A stretch of 49,765 nucleotides of DNA from Spirochaetes bacterium GWB1_36_13 (GTDB taxonomy: Bacteria > Spirochaetota > GWB1-36-13), in NCBI GenBank assembly GCA_001829155.1, contig MIAO01000144.1, forward strand, positions 1 through 49,765, written 5' to 3'. A program made the position numbers and the translations under genes. This document shows positions 41,329-49,765 of this stretch, in pieces (position 1 is the first letter of the stretch; the number at the start of each line of letters is the position of its first letter). The notes below the pieces were generated by a model. It did not search any database. It was not told the DNA's origin and was given only the letters and a program-made list of their open reading frames with translations.

Positions 41329-42798
41329 ATGTTTTTTTTTACCAAGAATACGATTTTATCAGCAGGACAGTGTTTGGAAAAGATGCATTATGACCATTTT
41401 TTCCCTCATTTAAAAAAAGATTATTTGGGGAAAAACACTTTTTATGATGAAAAAAAAGAAGTAAAAAAACTCATTCTTTCTTTTTTGGGAAAAGGTCTCT
41501 GGATTAAAGGAGAGACGGTTGAAGAAAGAGTGGAAGAGAGTAAAAAAGCTGTTTTAAAAAAAAGAAAAGCAATTTTTAATCCTGTTTTTGTTTTTGATGA
41601 TATTCTGATAGAAATCGATGCTTTAATCTGGTCTGAAAAAGGCTATGACATTTATGATATTAAAAGCGCTTCGTCCCTGAAAACTATTTTTTTTGACGCT
41701 CTTGCCCTTCAGCTTTTCGTTTTAAATAGATTGGATATTCCGACAGAAAAGGTCATTCTCTGTACTATTCATCAAAATTATACTTTTCATCAAAAGCTGG
41801 AGCCTGAAAAGCTGATTGAAAAAAGGGAAGTGAGAGAGAGTGTTTTGGAAAGAATCCCGAAAATAACTGAAAAAATCGAAACCGCAAAAAAAGCATTAGA
41901 AAATAAAACAATGTCATTTGAGAAAGAAATAGGAAAGCGCTGTTATTTTCCGGAATGCGGATATTTAGAAGACTGCTGGAAAAAAAAACAAGTGCCTTAT
42001 CCTTCTATTTTCAATCTTTCCAGAATGGATAAAGTCAGTAAGTTTGAGCTTTATTCCCAGGGAATTAAAAATTTGAAAGACATTCCCGAGGAGATTGTTC
42101 AAAAGCTTGAAAAAAAACAGAAAATACAGATTGAAGCGGATAGGACGGGAAAGCCTTTTATCGATTCTGAAAAAATAAAAGAATTTCTTGATACAATTAC
42201 TTACCCGCTTTATTTTCTGGATTTTGAGACTGTGCAGCATCCTGTCCCAAGGTTTGAAGGAGTAAAGCCCAATAAACACATTCCATTCCAATTTTCTCTC
42301 CATTATCTTGAAAGTGAAACTTCAAAGTTAAAACACTTTGAGTTTTTAGCGGATGAAAAAAAAGATCCACGATCCTTTGTGGCTGAAAAGATTGTTGAAT
42401 GGATCAATCCGAATCACTGTATTTTATCCTATAACAGCGGGTTTGAAAAAGCAGTGATCAGAAAATTGGCAGAGTTTTGCCCTCAAAAAAGCGAAACACT
42501 TCTTCAAATCGCGCAAAATATAAAAGATCTGATGCAGCCTTTTAAAAATTTTTCCTATTATCAAAAGGAAATGAACGGTCGTTATTCGATTAAGTCGGTT
42601 TTATCCGCGCTGATTCCAGAAGAATCTTATTCGAAATTAAATATAAAAAACGGCGGGGAAGCTACTTTTGTTTATAAAAGTTTGGAATATATTCAAGATG
42701 AAAAAATAAAAATGGAAAAGAAAAAAGATTTATTAGATTACTGCCGATTGGATACTTATGCTATGGTTTTAATTTTAAATTATCTTAAAAAAATTTAG
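41329..42798 (+). CDS. DUF2779 protein: Cas4-like Fe-S nuclease plus DnaQ-like exonuclease
   Basis: A 489-residue protein. The N-terminal half has a PD-(D/E)xK site, D97 with D110-x-K112 (IEIDALIW, YDIYDIKSA), and four cysteines, C15 and C205/C210/C216 (CYFPECGYLEDC), placed as in Cas4/AddB iron-sulphur nucleases. The C-terminal half is DUF2779, with YFLDFETVQHPVPRF (an exonuclease I-type D-x-E), LSYNSGFEK and DYCRLDTYAM, a DEDD-family 3'-5' exonuclease plan. So one chain appears to hold two nucleases. No cas genes or CRISPR array are nearby. A role in DNA repair or defence is inference. Confidence 0.82.
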   Translation: MFFFTKNTILSAGQCLEKMHYDHFFPHLKKDYLGKNTFYDEKKEVKKLILSFLGKGLWIKGETVEERVEESKKAVLKKRKAIFNPVFVFDDILIEIDALIWSEKGYDIYDIKSASSLKTIFFDALALQLFVLNRLDIPTEKVILCTIHQNYTFHQKLEPEKLIEKREVRESVLERIPKITEKIETAKKALENKTMSFEKEIGKRCYFPECGYLEDCWKKKQVPYPSIFNLSRMDKVSKFELYSQGIKNLKDIPEEIVQKLEKKQKIQIEADRTGKPFIDSEKIKEFLDTITYPLYFLDFETVQHPVPRFEGVKPNKHIPFQFSLHYLESETSKLKHFEFLADEKKDPRSFVAEKIVEWINPNHCILSYNSGFEKAVIRKLAEFCPQKSETLLQIAQNIKDLMQPFKNFSYYQKEMNGRYSIKSVLSALIPEESYSKLNIKNGGEATFVYKSLEYIQDEKIKMEKKKDLLDYCRLDTYAMVLILNYLKKI

Positions 42799-42862
42799 AA
42801 ATGGGAAGATAAAAGATTATTATATTATACTGTTGGTTCAATGTGAATTTTGAGGAGGCAGT

Positions 42863-43768
42863 ATGAAAAAAATTTCTTTCTTTTTATTTGTGATTATTTT
42901 TCTTTTCGGCAGTTTTTATCTTTATGGGAAAAAATCAAAAAAAATTACTCCGGATGTGACTCAGTCTCTCCAGTCGAAACAATTTGTTTTGGATCTGACT
43001 GAATCAGTCCAATCAGCAGAAAATATTGAAACAGAAGCTGAATATAAGGCGATTGCGCCTATGGAAAAAGAGCCTGATCTTCTTGTTTTCAAGATGACCA
43101 TTACGCCCCCCAATCCCACTGCAAAACCTCCTATGGATAAGAAAAAAAATGTTGAGAATGAAGATAATTCAGAGGATGAACAGGAAATAGACAATTTTTC
43201 TGCCGGAAAGATGAGTCAGAAAATAAGGCAGAAAATAGCGGATAAGGCAGCCCAATGGTATAAGCAGAATGTGAAAACGGCTGACATCAACGGAAAAAAA
43301 GTCAATATTTATAATGATTGTTCCAATTTTACCAGAGCGGTTTACTGGGCTGTCGTGAAAAAAGATTTATTTTATGAATCCCAGGCAAGCGGGGCTGCAA
43401 GTTCGGATAATACGGATATGAGCTCAGGGGTCGCGATTCTTTATCAATATTTTAAGAAAAAGCAGAGATTTTCTTCGAAAAAGGCAAAAGAAGGAGACAT
43501 TATCTTTTTTGATAACACCTATGACCGCAATAAAAATCAAAGGATAGACGATCCCAACACCCATGTGGCTATTGTAACAAAAGTAGGGGATGACGGAACT
43601 GTTTATTTTATCCATGGAAACAGCGGCGGGCAGATTAAAGAAGGCAAATTAAACCTTTCGGAGCCCAAAAATAATAAGAAAAATATTTATCTCAAACGAA
43701 AATACACATGGGATAAAGAGGGAAAAATCATGTCGGGGGAACTGACCAAGGGCTTTGGAGGTTTTTAA
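42863..43768 (+). CDS. Secreted NlpC/P60- or CHAP-like cysteine hydrolase, copy 1
   Basis: A 301-residue protein with a signal peptide (FFLFVIIFLFGSFYLYGKK). A low-complexity acidic and proline-containing region (60-115) precedes a C-terminal papain-like domain with a catalytic C153 (IYNDCSNFTRAVYWAV), H234 (NTHVAIV) and a polar HGNSGG segment after it. Just before H234 is D221-RNKNQRI-D229, a D-x-N-x-N loop that could bind calcium. It probably cleaves peptidoglycan peptides. Its leader (GAGGAGGCAGT) is almost the same as that of the next gene. Confidence 0.8.
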   Translation: MKKISFFLFVIIFLFGSFYLYGKKSKKITPDVTQSLQSKQFVLDLTESVQSAENIETEAEYKAIAPMEKEPDLLVFKMTITPPNPTAKPPMDKKKNVENEDNSEDEQEIDNFSAGKMSQKIRQKIADKAAQWYKQNVKTADINGKKVNIYNDCSNFTRAVYWAVVKKDLFYESQASGAASSDNTDMSSGVAILYQYFKKKQRFSSKKAKEGDIIFFDNTYDRNKNQRIDDPNTHVAIVTKVGDDGTVYFIHGNSGGQIKEGKLNLSEPKNNKKNIYLKRKYTWDKEGKIMSGELTKGFGGF

Positions 43769-43846
43769 AAAAAAATAATTAATTATTTATCAGGATAAAA
43801 TAGATAATAGGATAAAGAAAATAAAAAGAAATGATTCGGAGGCAGT

Positions 43847-44749
43847 ATGAAAAAAATACTTATTTTGCTTTTTTTATCAGCGTTTCTATCTGATAATTTG
43901 GCTCTTTATGCGAAAAAAAAAGCAAAGGAAGAAGAATATGTTCTGGATTTAACAGAATCGGTTCAATCAGCTGAGAGTATCGAAGATGAAGCAGAATATA
44001 AAGCAATCGCTCCCATGGATAAAGAACCCGAGCTTCAGGTTTTCAAAATCAGGGTTTCTCCTCCTCAGCCTCATGTTAAGCCTCCGCGGGATAAAAAAAT
44101 AGATGAGAAGAAAACTGAGGAAGAAAAAAAGAAAGAGAAAGAAGAAGAGGAAGAAGAAAAAAAAGAAATTGATGATATAAAAAAAGGAAACTTAAGCGAT
44201 AAAACCAGAGAAAAACTGGCTGCTACAGCGATTAAATGGTATAAGCAGAATGTGAAAACAGCGGATATCAACGGCCGGAAAGTGACGATTTACAATGACT
44301 GTTCCAATTTTATCCGCGCTGTTTATTGGTCTGTCATCAAAAGAGACCTTTTTTATGATGCGCAGGCAACCGGAGGCGTGAATCGTAATAATACGGATTT
44401 AACTTCAGGAGTGAGAATTCTTCACTCTTACTGCAATAAAAAACTGCGTTTCAGTAAAGCAAAGGCAAAAGTCGGGGATATGATCTTTTTTAGTAATACT
44501 TATGACCGGAATAGAAATAAGAAGACCGATGATCCGAATGTCCATATTGCGATTGTGACCAGTCTTGGTTCAGATGGAACGGTTTATTTTATCCATGCCA
44601 ATGCGGGTGGACAAATCAAAGAAGGTAAATTGAATTTAAAAGAACCTTCCAATAATAAAAAAAATATTTATCTCAAACGAAAGTACAGCTGGGAGAAAGT
44701 AAAACGAGTGATGTCGGGTGAATTAACCAGCGGTTTCGGCGGTTTCTAA
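43847..44749 (+). CDS. Secreted NlpC/P60- or CHAP-like cysteine hydrolase, copy 2
   Basis: A 300-residue tandem paralogue of the previous protein: same signal peptide type, the shared YVLDLTESVQSAE segment, catalytic Cys in IYNDCSNFIRAVYWSV, DRNRNKKTDDPNVHIAIVT and the C-terminal SGELTSGFGGF. The linker (about 85-115) is here a run of Lys and Glu. Similarity is high over the catalytic domain and the ends, so this is a recent duplication. A strong terminator follows. Confidence 0.82.
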   Translation: MKKILILLFLSAFLSDNLALYAKKKAKEEEYVLDLTESVQSAESIEDEAEYKAIAPMDKEPELQVFKIRVSPPQPHVKPPRDKKIDEKKTEEEKKKEKEEEEEEKKEIDDIKKGNLSDKTREKLAATAIKWYKQNVKTADINGRKVTIYNDCSNFIRAVYWSVIKRDLFYDAQATGGVNRNNTDLTSGVRILHSYCNKKLRFSKAKAKVGDMIFFSNTYDRNRNKKTDDPNVHIAIVTSLGSDGTVYFIHANAGGQIKEGKLNLKEPSNNKKNIYLKRKYSWEKVKRVMSGELTSGFGGF

Positions 44750-44767
44750 CATTGCTTTCTTTTAAAG

Positions 44768-44817
44768 AGCTGAGCTTGTTGAAATAGATTATTTGAACAA
44801 GCTCAGCTTCTTTTTTT
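44768..44817 (+). terminator. Intrinsic terminator after the hydrolase pair
   Basis: AGCTGAGCTTGTT and AACAAGCTCAGCT form a 13-bp perfect stem followed by TCTTTTTTT. It lies between convergent genes and its T-run abuts the stop codon of the beta-barrel gene. Confidence 0.88.
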
Positions 44818-46051
44818 AATATTCAAAAATAAATTTTACTCCAAAATAATGAACTTTGTAATTGTAGCCTGAGTTTAAATCAAGGTTATTGGATTCAGTT
44901 GTTTTAAAAACATATTCTGGAATCAGGGTAAAGTTTTCATATCTTTTATAAATCCATCCCAGACCGATTGAAAAAGCTTTGTGATACTGGTTGCTCCCTG
45001 TGTTAAAGCTTCCGTCGGCATTTTTAGGCGATTTAGACAGATAGTTTTTATATTCGTAGCCTGGCGAGAGAATAAGAGTTGATTTTTGAGATGCGAAAAA
45101 ATGAAGCGTAAGAGAAACCTGATGTTCAGTGAAGCTGGAAAAGTCTTTATGAAAGCTGTAGGCAAGCGGGCTGAAAGACTGAACAAAAAGGTAGTTGTAA
45201 TTTGAGCGGAAGGCTGTAAGATTGTAGGCAGCGCGGATCAAAAGTTCCGGCAAGGCAAAATAACCTGCCTCAAATTGAAAATTATGAATTGAATCTTTTA
45301 GTTTTTGGTTGTTTGCCGGATCTAAATCTTCATCATCGGTTTTCATTTTTGTATAGTCTCTGTATCCGAAATAATAACTCAAATCAATAAAAAAAGTTTT
45401 GACCGGAGTGAAAACTTCCCTCAATTGAACTGTGTAATAAAGAAAATTCTGGTTTAAAGAGTCTTCATCCAGCTGGGTGCTGGCGCTCCCCAGAAGATAA
45501 ACCGCTTCATTGATCAGGTCGTTGTAATTCGGGAACCAGTAATAGTGAAGTTCACCACTGAGAGAAGTTTTACTTTCTTTGAAAGGGGTGAAAAGAAAAT
45601 TGAAGCCCCCGCCGGTCTTGCCGAAATTGTAAAGCCCTTCCGACCATTTTTCCGTTTTACCAGTACGGTAGAATTCATAAAAAAAGTCTCCCTTGACAGA
45701 CATTTGCAATTCTGGAAGCAGATTGTAATAAAACTTTGCCATTCCTGAATGATCAATGCTTCTGGAAGAAAAACTTTCTTGAGAGGTTCCTTTGACTCCT
45801 GGTCCTGTGTAGCCCAGTTCATAGAGAATCATCAGGCTTGCGTCCTGATTAAAATTGCTTTTATAGGCGATATCTGTTTTTAAACTGTTGGTTGCGTCCC
45901 AATTGAGTTTCTGCTGATTTTCAAGGTCGATAAAGAGCATGGCTTCGGAAACATCAATTTTAAAAAAAAGCATATCTTCAGCAAAAAGAGGAAGGGTCAG
46001 CAGAAAAAAAAGAGAAAAAAAGAAAGTCTGAATCAATTTATTGATCTTCAT
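44816..46051 (-). CDS. Predicted outer-membrane beta-barrel protein
   Basis: A 411-residue protein with a signal peptide (FFFSLFFLLTLPLFAEDM). The mature part is a regular series of amphipathic strands with aromatic girdles (SVKGDFFYEFYRTGKTEKWS, TFFIDLSYYFGYRDYTKM, LTLHFFASQKSTLILSPGYE) and ends in a C-terminal Phe-Glu-Tyr strand (YFGVKFIFEY), as in beta-barrels of 14-16 strands. The substrate is unknown. It is the last gene of the operon FecR protein, small barrel, large barrel. Confidence 0.8.
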   Translation of the reverse strand: MKINKLIQTFFFSLFFLLTLPLFAEDMLFFKIDVSEAMLFIDLENQQKLNWDATNSLKTDIAYKSNFNQDASLMILYELGYTGPGVKGTSQESFSSRSIDHSGMAKFYYNLLPELQMSVKGDFFYEFYRTGKTEKWSEGLYNFGKTGGGFNFLFTPFKESKTSLSGELHYYWFPNYNDLINEAVYLLGSASTQLDEDSLNQNFLYYTVQLREVFTPVKTFFIDLSYYFGYRDYTKMKTDDEDLDPANNQKLKDSIHNFQFEAGYFALPELLIRAAYNLTAFRSNYNYLFVQSFSPLAYSFHKDFSSFTEHQVSLTLHFFASQKSTLILSPGYEYKNYLSKSPKNADGSFNTGSNQYHKAFSIGLGWIYKRYENFTLIPEYVFKTTESNNLDLNSGYNYKVHYFGVKFIFEY

Positions 46052-46063
46052 TATTATTACCCT

Positions 46064-46813
46064 TTATATATCAAATTTATAAGTAAAATTAACCATAGGA
46101 TGAAGAATAATCACCGAATCCGGATATAATCCAAGCCCCAGTTCCCAGTATTCCCATCCTGCGATGATTTTAGCGTAGAGTCTTTGCTCAATAAATTGAT
46201 ATCCAAGTTGAACGGCAAGATAAGAATTGGCTTCCGGCAGAATTCCCATTCCGATATAGCAGCCGGGGATGATATATGTTTTATTTTGGTAGGAAGAGTT
46301 TTCAATCAGATTTTTCAGACTCTGGCTCGAAATTTCTTCTCTGACCACATCCCTGAAATCAAATCCGATATGACCGACTGATAACTTTGCTCCGGCAAAA
46401 AGACTGAGTTCTTCATTGACCGATTTTCTGACTGTAAGAGAAGGGGAAAAACCGTAAATATTGATATCTTTGGCTTTTTTTAAAGCGGGAATCTGCGTGA
46501 GGAGTTTTAAGCCCCAGAAATACCAGCCGTTGATTGAGGCGGTGATTTGAGGAAAAGCCAAGTCTTCGCTTAATACCTCGGATTTAAAACTCAAGTTTCC
46601 AATTCCGAAGAGCTGGAAAAGCGCATTGGTTTGGATCGAAGAGTTTTGCTCCCAGGCTGGGAAATTGTCTTCAGTATCATACTGGATATCCATAAAAAAC
46701 ATTTTCGGATTCTGGACAAAGTCGGCAAGAGTCTGATAAAGATCCCCTTCGAGATCCGCGTAAACGGGGGAGATAAAAAGAATACTGAATATTAAAACAA
46801 TAATTTTTTTCAT
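46064..46813 (-). CDS. Predicted outer-membrane protein
   Basis: A 249-residue protein with a signal peptide (IVLIFSILFISPVYAD) and a beta-rich mature part (ASINGWYFWGLKLLTQIP, SPSLTVRKSVNEELSLFAG, GCYIGMGILPEANSYLAVQ) ending in the aromatic MVNFTYKFDI. The family is not recognised. It sits between the FecR-domain gene and the larger barrel gene with gaps of about 12 bases each, so all three are probably one transcript. Confidence 0.75.
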   Translation of the reverse strand: MKKIIVLIFSILFISPVYADLEGDLYQTLADFVQNPKMFFMDIQYDTEDNFPAWEQNSSIQTNALFQLFGIGNLSFKSEVLSEDLAFPQITASINGWYFWGLKLLTQIPALKKAKDINIYGFSPSLTVRKSVNEELSLFAGAKLSVGHIGFDFRDVVREEISSQSLKNLIENSSYQNKTYIIPGCYIGMGILPEANSYLAVQLGYQFIEQRLYAKIIAGWEYWELGLGLYPDSVIILHPMVNFTYKFDI

Positions 46814-46825
46814 ATAACTTATCCC

Positions 46826-48190
46826 TTATTCAACTACTTCGTTGATAATAACGAATCCGACATCAGGTAAAACAGTAAAACGGATATCTCTGCCGTCAAA
46901 CGAAGTGCCTGTGCCCGAAAAGACAAAATCCAAAGACATGGTGACCAGAAAATCAAGGGACAAATCATTGCTGGCTCCAGGAGTCTGGGAGACAATATTT
47001 CTGTCTTGATCCATGATATAGACTTTCAGATTGTAAATCTTACCGCTTTGAGTAATATACTGGGCATCCAGATAAGGATTTATATCTCTTTGTTTCAGGG
47101 TTGTTTTTGAGGAAATATTTTCCATGACAGGCTCGCTGGATCCGGTTGAAGAGCCGATTTGAAATATTTTTTGGTTGGGGTCGGTTTTATCTTCCTTGAT
47201 TTTGAGTTTATCAATCATAACCCCAGTTTTTTGAACAATGTAAATTTCTTTAACAAGTTCTTTGTTATTCACATTCTTAATATCAATCAGTTCTTTTAAA
47301 GTATTGGGCACACTGCCGTTGTAGGTGCCTTTATATTCTACTATATTGATAAATCCCGGTCGTTTTGTGATATTGATGATCTGGATGCTGTTGTTCCCCA
47401 GTTTCCTCACCACCTGCTGAACCTGAACAATTTCACCATTGGAATCAGTCATGGTTCGCCCCACGGTTAAATCATCATTCACTTTACTTTTGATGTATTC
47501 CCGAGTATTCTGATTCAGCTGAATTTCCTGATTGACTTCATTTTTAAAAGATTCTCTTTCCATTTCTTTTTGCGCTTTTTCAAAATCTTTTTTCTCAATC
47601 AGAATCGGGAAGCGGCTTTTAAGCTGGTTTGTTTCATCGTCATTGACAGGCTCCCTGAGTTCTATTTCTCTGTCTTTAAAAAAACCGATTTTTCCGGCAT
47701 CAATTTCTTTATACCGGTTCTCATCTAAAAGATCATCCCCAAAGGCAACCCGGCCGTGAATGACGAAAACTTTGTCGCCGTCTTCAGAATTTTCATAGAT
47801 AAATTCAGTTCCCCTGACTCCGACAACGCTGACAGGACTTCTGATGGAAAAAGATTCATCGCCTTTGAGCTTATTGACTTGGGCCCAGACTTTTCCGCCG
47901 TTGAGCGAAATATCAGTTTTTGGAAAAAGTTCTTTGAAATGAACCGTTGTTTCCGGAGAGAGCTTGAGTTTCATCTTATGTGCTGACTCCAGAAGAAGAG
48001 TGGCGTTTTTTAAAGTACGCACCGAGTCTTTTTCATTCAAAATTAAATTTTTGTAGATAGGTTTCCAGTCTGTTTCACCATTTTTCATATATTCGCTTTT
48101 TCCCAGAAAAAAAGAAATACGGATATCTTCACCTGCCAATCCGAGGGGAAGCAGCAGGATAAAAAACAGAACAGTCAAACTCATTTTCAT
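46826..48190 (-). CDS. Secreted FecR-domain protein
   Basis: A 454-residue protein with a signal peptide (LTVLFFILLLPLGLAGED). The FecR signature ESFSIRSPVSVVGVRGTEFI lies at about 115-134, preceded by ETTVHFKELFPKTDISLNGG. Unlike Gram-negative FecR regulators it has no membrane helix before the domain, so it is likely a periplasmic or surface structural protein of the type common in spirochaetes and relatives. The C-terminal part (200-454) is unique. It starts the operon with two outer-membrane proteins. Confidence 0.82.
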   Translation of the reverse strand: MKMSLTVLFFILLLPLGLAGEDIRISFFLGKSEYMKNGETDWKPIYKNLILNEKDSVRTLKNATLLLESAHKMKLKLSPETTVHFKELFPKTDISLNGGKVWAQVNKLKGDESFSIRSPVSVVGVRGTEFIYENSEDGDKVFVIHGRVAFGDDLLDENRYKEIDAGKIGFFKDREIELREPVNDDETNQLKSRFPILIEKKDFEKAQKEMERESFKNEVNQEIQLNQNTREYIKSKVNDDLTVGRTMTDSNGEIVQVQQVVRKLGNNSIQIINITKRPGFINIVEYKGTYNGSVPNTLKELIDIKNVNNKELVKEIYIVQKTGVMIDKLKIKEDKTDPNQKIFQIGSSTGSSEPVMENISSKTTLKQRDINPYLDAQYITQSGKIYNLKVYIMDQDRNIVSQTPGASNDLSLDFLVTMSLDFVFSGTGTSFDGRDIRFTVLPDVGFVIINEVVE

Positions 48191-48336
48191 TTTATATTCC
48201 TTTTGGTTTAATTTCTAATAGAGATATATTTATATTATAAAATAACAAAAAAAACAGAAAAATAAAATTATTTTTGTTTTATATTATTGAAATAGTTATA
48301 TTCTTTTTTGTATCTATTTCAAATAAAGGATAACAG

Positions 48337-48720
48337 ATGAACGAATTGATTCAGAAAATATCAAAAGATCCCTACGCTGAATTTTTAGGAATTTCCTTTG
48401 ATGAGATTAAAGAGGGTTTTGCTGTCTGTTCACTGACTATCCATAAAAATTCGTTTAATTTTCTGGGAGCTGTGCATGGAGGCTTGATTTTCAGCCTTGC
48501 CGATGCCGCTTTTTCAGCGGCGTCCAATTTTGATTATTCGCCTTCCTTTGCCTTAGATATCAGCGGTTCTTTCCTGAAAAGCCCGAAATTGGGAGATCGT
48601 TTAAAAGCAGAGGCAAAACTGATTCATACCACCCGAAGAACCGGACTTTATAATATTCAGGTTTTTCATAATCAAGAACTCATTGCGGTTTTTAACGGAA
48701 CCGTATTCCGTAAAATCTAA
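48337..48720 (+). CDS. PaaI-type hotdog thioesterase
   Basis: A 127-residue hotdog-fold protein. It has HKNSFNFLGAVHGGLIFSLADAAF, with the catalytic-region N-x-x-G-x-x-H-G-G pattern and an Asp in LADAAF, and continues to SFLKSPKLGDRLKAEAKLIH. It most likely hydrolyses acyl-CoA or phenylacetyl-CoA-type thioesters. AGGA lies eight bases before the ATG. It is divergent from the FecR operon; the 146 bases between them are AT-rich and hold both promoters. Confidence 0.88.
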   Translation: MNELIQKISKDPYAEFLGISFDEIKEGFAVCSLTIHKNSFNFLGAVHGGLIFSLADAAFSAASNFDYSPSFALDISGSFLKSPKLGDRLKAEAKLIHTTRRTGLYNIQVFHNQELIAVFNGTVFRKI

Positions 48721-48809
48721 AAAACAGATTATCGTTATTTATTCTTTCATTTATGGAAAATATTTACTATATTTCAAATTGGTAAACTTTTCATTCAGGG
48801 AGAAGGAAG

Positions 48810-49765
48810 ATGAAAAAAAAATTAAAATCCATGGTTAAAATAGTGATTCTGTTTTTCATATTGACAGGAATCCTCTTCGCCGGCGATGTGCAGGATGATT
48901 TGACCGATACCAGTCTTCAAAACACTTATGGAATCAAAGACGGAGGCGTGATTTCAGCCTCCAATCTCCGCACCCTTTTCATGAAATTGGCGAGCGGGGC
49001 GTGGAGCAGTAATGGTAGCAGTATTTATTATGATAAAGGCAATGTGGGGATAGGGACTGATAATCCAGAGAGTACTCTCCATGTAAGAAATGCCAGTGGA
49101 AACTGTGAAATAAAGTTTCAATATGGCGTTGGAAATAGAGGATTATTAGGCGCTTATGCTAATAAAGTCAGCTTGTTTTTATTGGGAAGCGAAATATCTG
49201 ATGGAAATGATGGAATACTTCATATTAAAAGTGGTGGGGATAATATTGTTTTTGATGGAAATGATAATGTTGGAATAGGGACAATAAGTCCTACTGAAAA
49301 ACTGAGTATCGTTGGTTCTATGATACAAGATGATGTGACCACAATGAGATTTTTAAGATTAGGGCTTGATTCTAACGCAGGTTATGGATTGAGCTTAGGA
49401 TATGGATATTTTACCTCGCCTTATAGTTTTGCCTCTGTTTTACAGTCGCTGGACAACAATATAGGTACCAATTTATTGTTAAATCCGTCTGGAGGCAATG
49501 TCGGAATCGGAACCACTGATCCAAAGACAAAACTCGATGTGAATGGAACTCTCTATCTCAGAAAAAATGATAATGGAAACGAAGGCGGGGAAATCCAATT
49601 TCAAGGTTCAGGCTCTAATCCAGGATGGTCCCAAGATATTTATGATAATATGATGAGATTTTGGGTACATGGCAATGATTCAGGGGATAATCTGGTTCTT
49701 TATCAGAATGGAAATGTGGGAATTGGAAGTAGTAACAATATTCCCGATGAGAAGCTGGTTGTTTA
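48810..49765 (+). CDS. Secreted protein with GNVGIG tail-fibre-like repeats (partial, runs off right edge)
   Basis: An open frame of 318 codons continues past the window edge. AGAAGGAAG precedes the ATG. Signal peptide (VKIVILFFILTGILFAGD), then IKDGGVISASNLRTLFMKLA. The segment GNVGIGT (or NVGIGS) recurs near 49040, 49262, 49496 and 49710, spaced 214-234 bases apart, each followed within a few residues by a KL-x-V-x-G-like strand. This repeat is typical of the shafts of phage tail fibres and of bacterial adhesin/secretion substrates with C-terminal peptidase S74 domains. Because of the signal peptide it is probably a surface protein rather than a phage fibre. Confidence 0.75.
   Translation, partial: MKKKLKSMVKIVILFFILTGILFAGDVQDDLTDTSLQNTYGIKDGGVISASNLRTLFMKLASGAWSSNGSSIYYDKGNVGIGTDNPESTLHVRNASGNCEIKFQYGVGNRGLLGAYANKVSLFLLGSEISDGNDGILHIKSGGDNIVFDGNDNVGIGTISPTEKLSIVGSMIQDDVTTMRFLRLGLDSNAGYGLSLGYGYFTSPYSFASVLQSLDNNIGTNLLLNPSGGNVGIGTTDPKTKLDVNGTLYLRKNDNGNEGGEIQFQGSGSNPGWSQDIYDNMMRFWVHGNDSGDNLVLYQNGNVGIGSSNNIPDEKLVV

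Noticed and set aside
48810-49765. Prophage tail fibre
   Set aside because: The protein has a signal peptide and no other phage genes are nearby; a surface protein is more likely, although the repeats are of fibre type.

Overview
The window looks like a chromosome segment of a low-GC, diderm (outer-membrane-bearing) bacterium. Evidence for two membranes is a FecR-domain protein next to two predicted outer-membrane beta-barrels, an OmpA-C protein, lipoproteins with clear lipoboxes and a SurA-N-like periplasmic protein. A spirochaete or a related uncultured diderm lineage is plausible, because reverse-oriented integrons and GAF-SpoIIE phosphatases are common there. No rRNA or tRNA gene is present to settle it. 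No CRISPR array or insertion sequence was seen.

Region 1 (about 1-10,900) is an integron-like gene-cassette array, with every gene on the minus strand. A complete tyrosine recombinase (9809-10834) is followed by a perfect palindromic att site (9712-9767) and then five cassettes separated by attC-like folded sites. In reading order these are: (1) a TIR-like DUF1863 protein plus a class III nucleotidyl cyclase; (2) a BcgI-like type IIB restriction-modification pair; (3) a GNAT acetyltransferase; (4) a small membrane protein; (5) a protein fusing an RnlA-like HEPN toxin to an RNase HIII catalytic domain. The array then meets a deletion remnant of a second copy of the recombinase (291-442), with its own decayed att palindrome and the first cassette gene of another array running off the left edge. 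The recombinase points the same way as the cassettes ('reverse integron') and I cannot find the extra domain typical of IntI. Each cassette also carries its own pair of terminal inverted repeats of about 17-35 bp that straddle the predicted crossover. At least three of the five cassettes look like anti-phage or toxin modules.

Region 2 (about 10,850-11,640) is a non-coding, hairpin-rich stretch bounded by a 15-bp perfect inverted repeat that runs into the stop codon of the first ordinary chromosomal gene.

Region 3 (11,636-48,720) is mostly chromosomal housekeeping: uvrB with a GNAT gene; an AAA ATPase/TOPRIM pair that may be a defence module; an OmpA-like protein; a hydrolase / metallo-hydrolase / GAF-SpoIIE operon; xseA; a run of small envelope genes with a MetH-activation-domain protein and a K+ channel; a YbhN-like membrane protein, map, PilZ, bactofilin and adk; a long minus-strand run iorA-iorB-trpB-trpA-...-mtnA-GAF/SpoIIE; a DUF2779 dual nuclease; twin secreted NlpC/P60-like proteins; and a FecR/outer-membrane operon.

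Region 4 (48,810 to the right edge) is the start of a secreted protein with tail-fibre-like repeats.

The most unusual elements are the HEPN-RNase HIII fusion, the TIR/cyclase pair, and the reverse integron with cassette-specific inverted ends.
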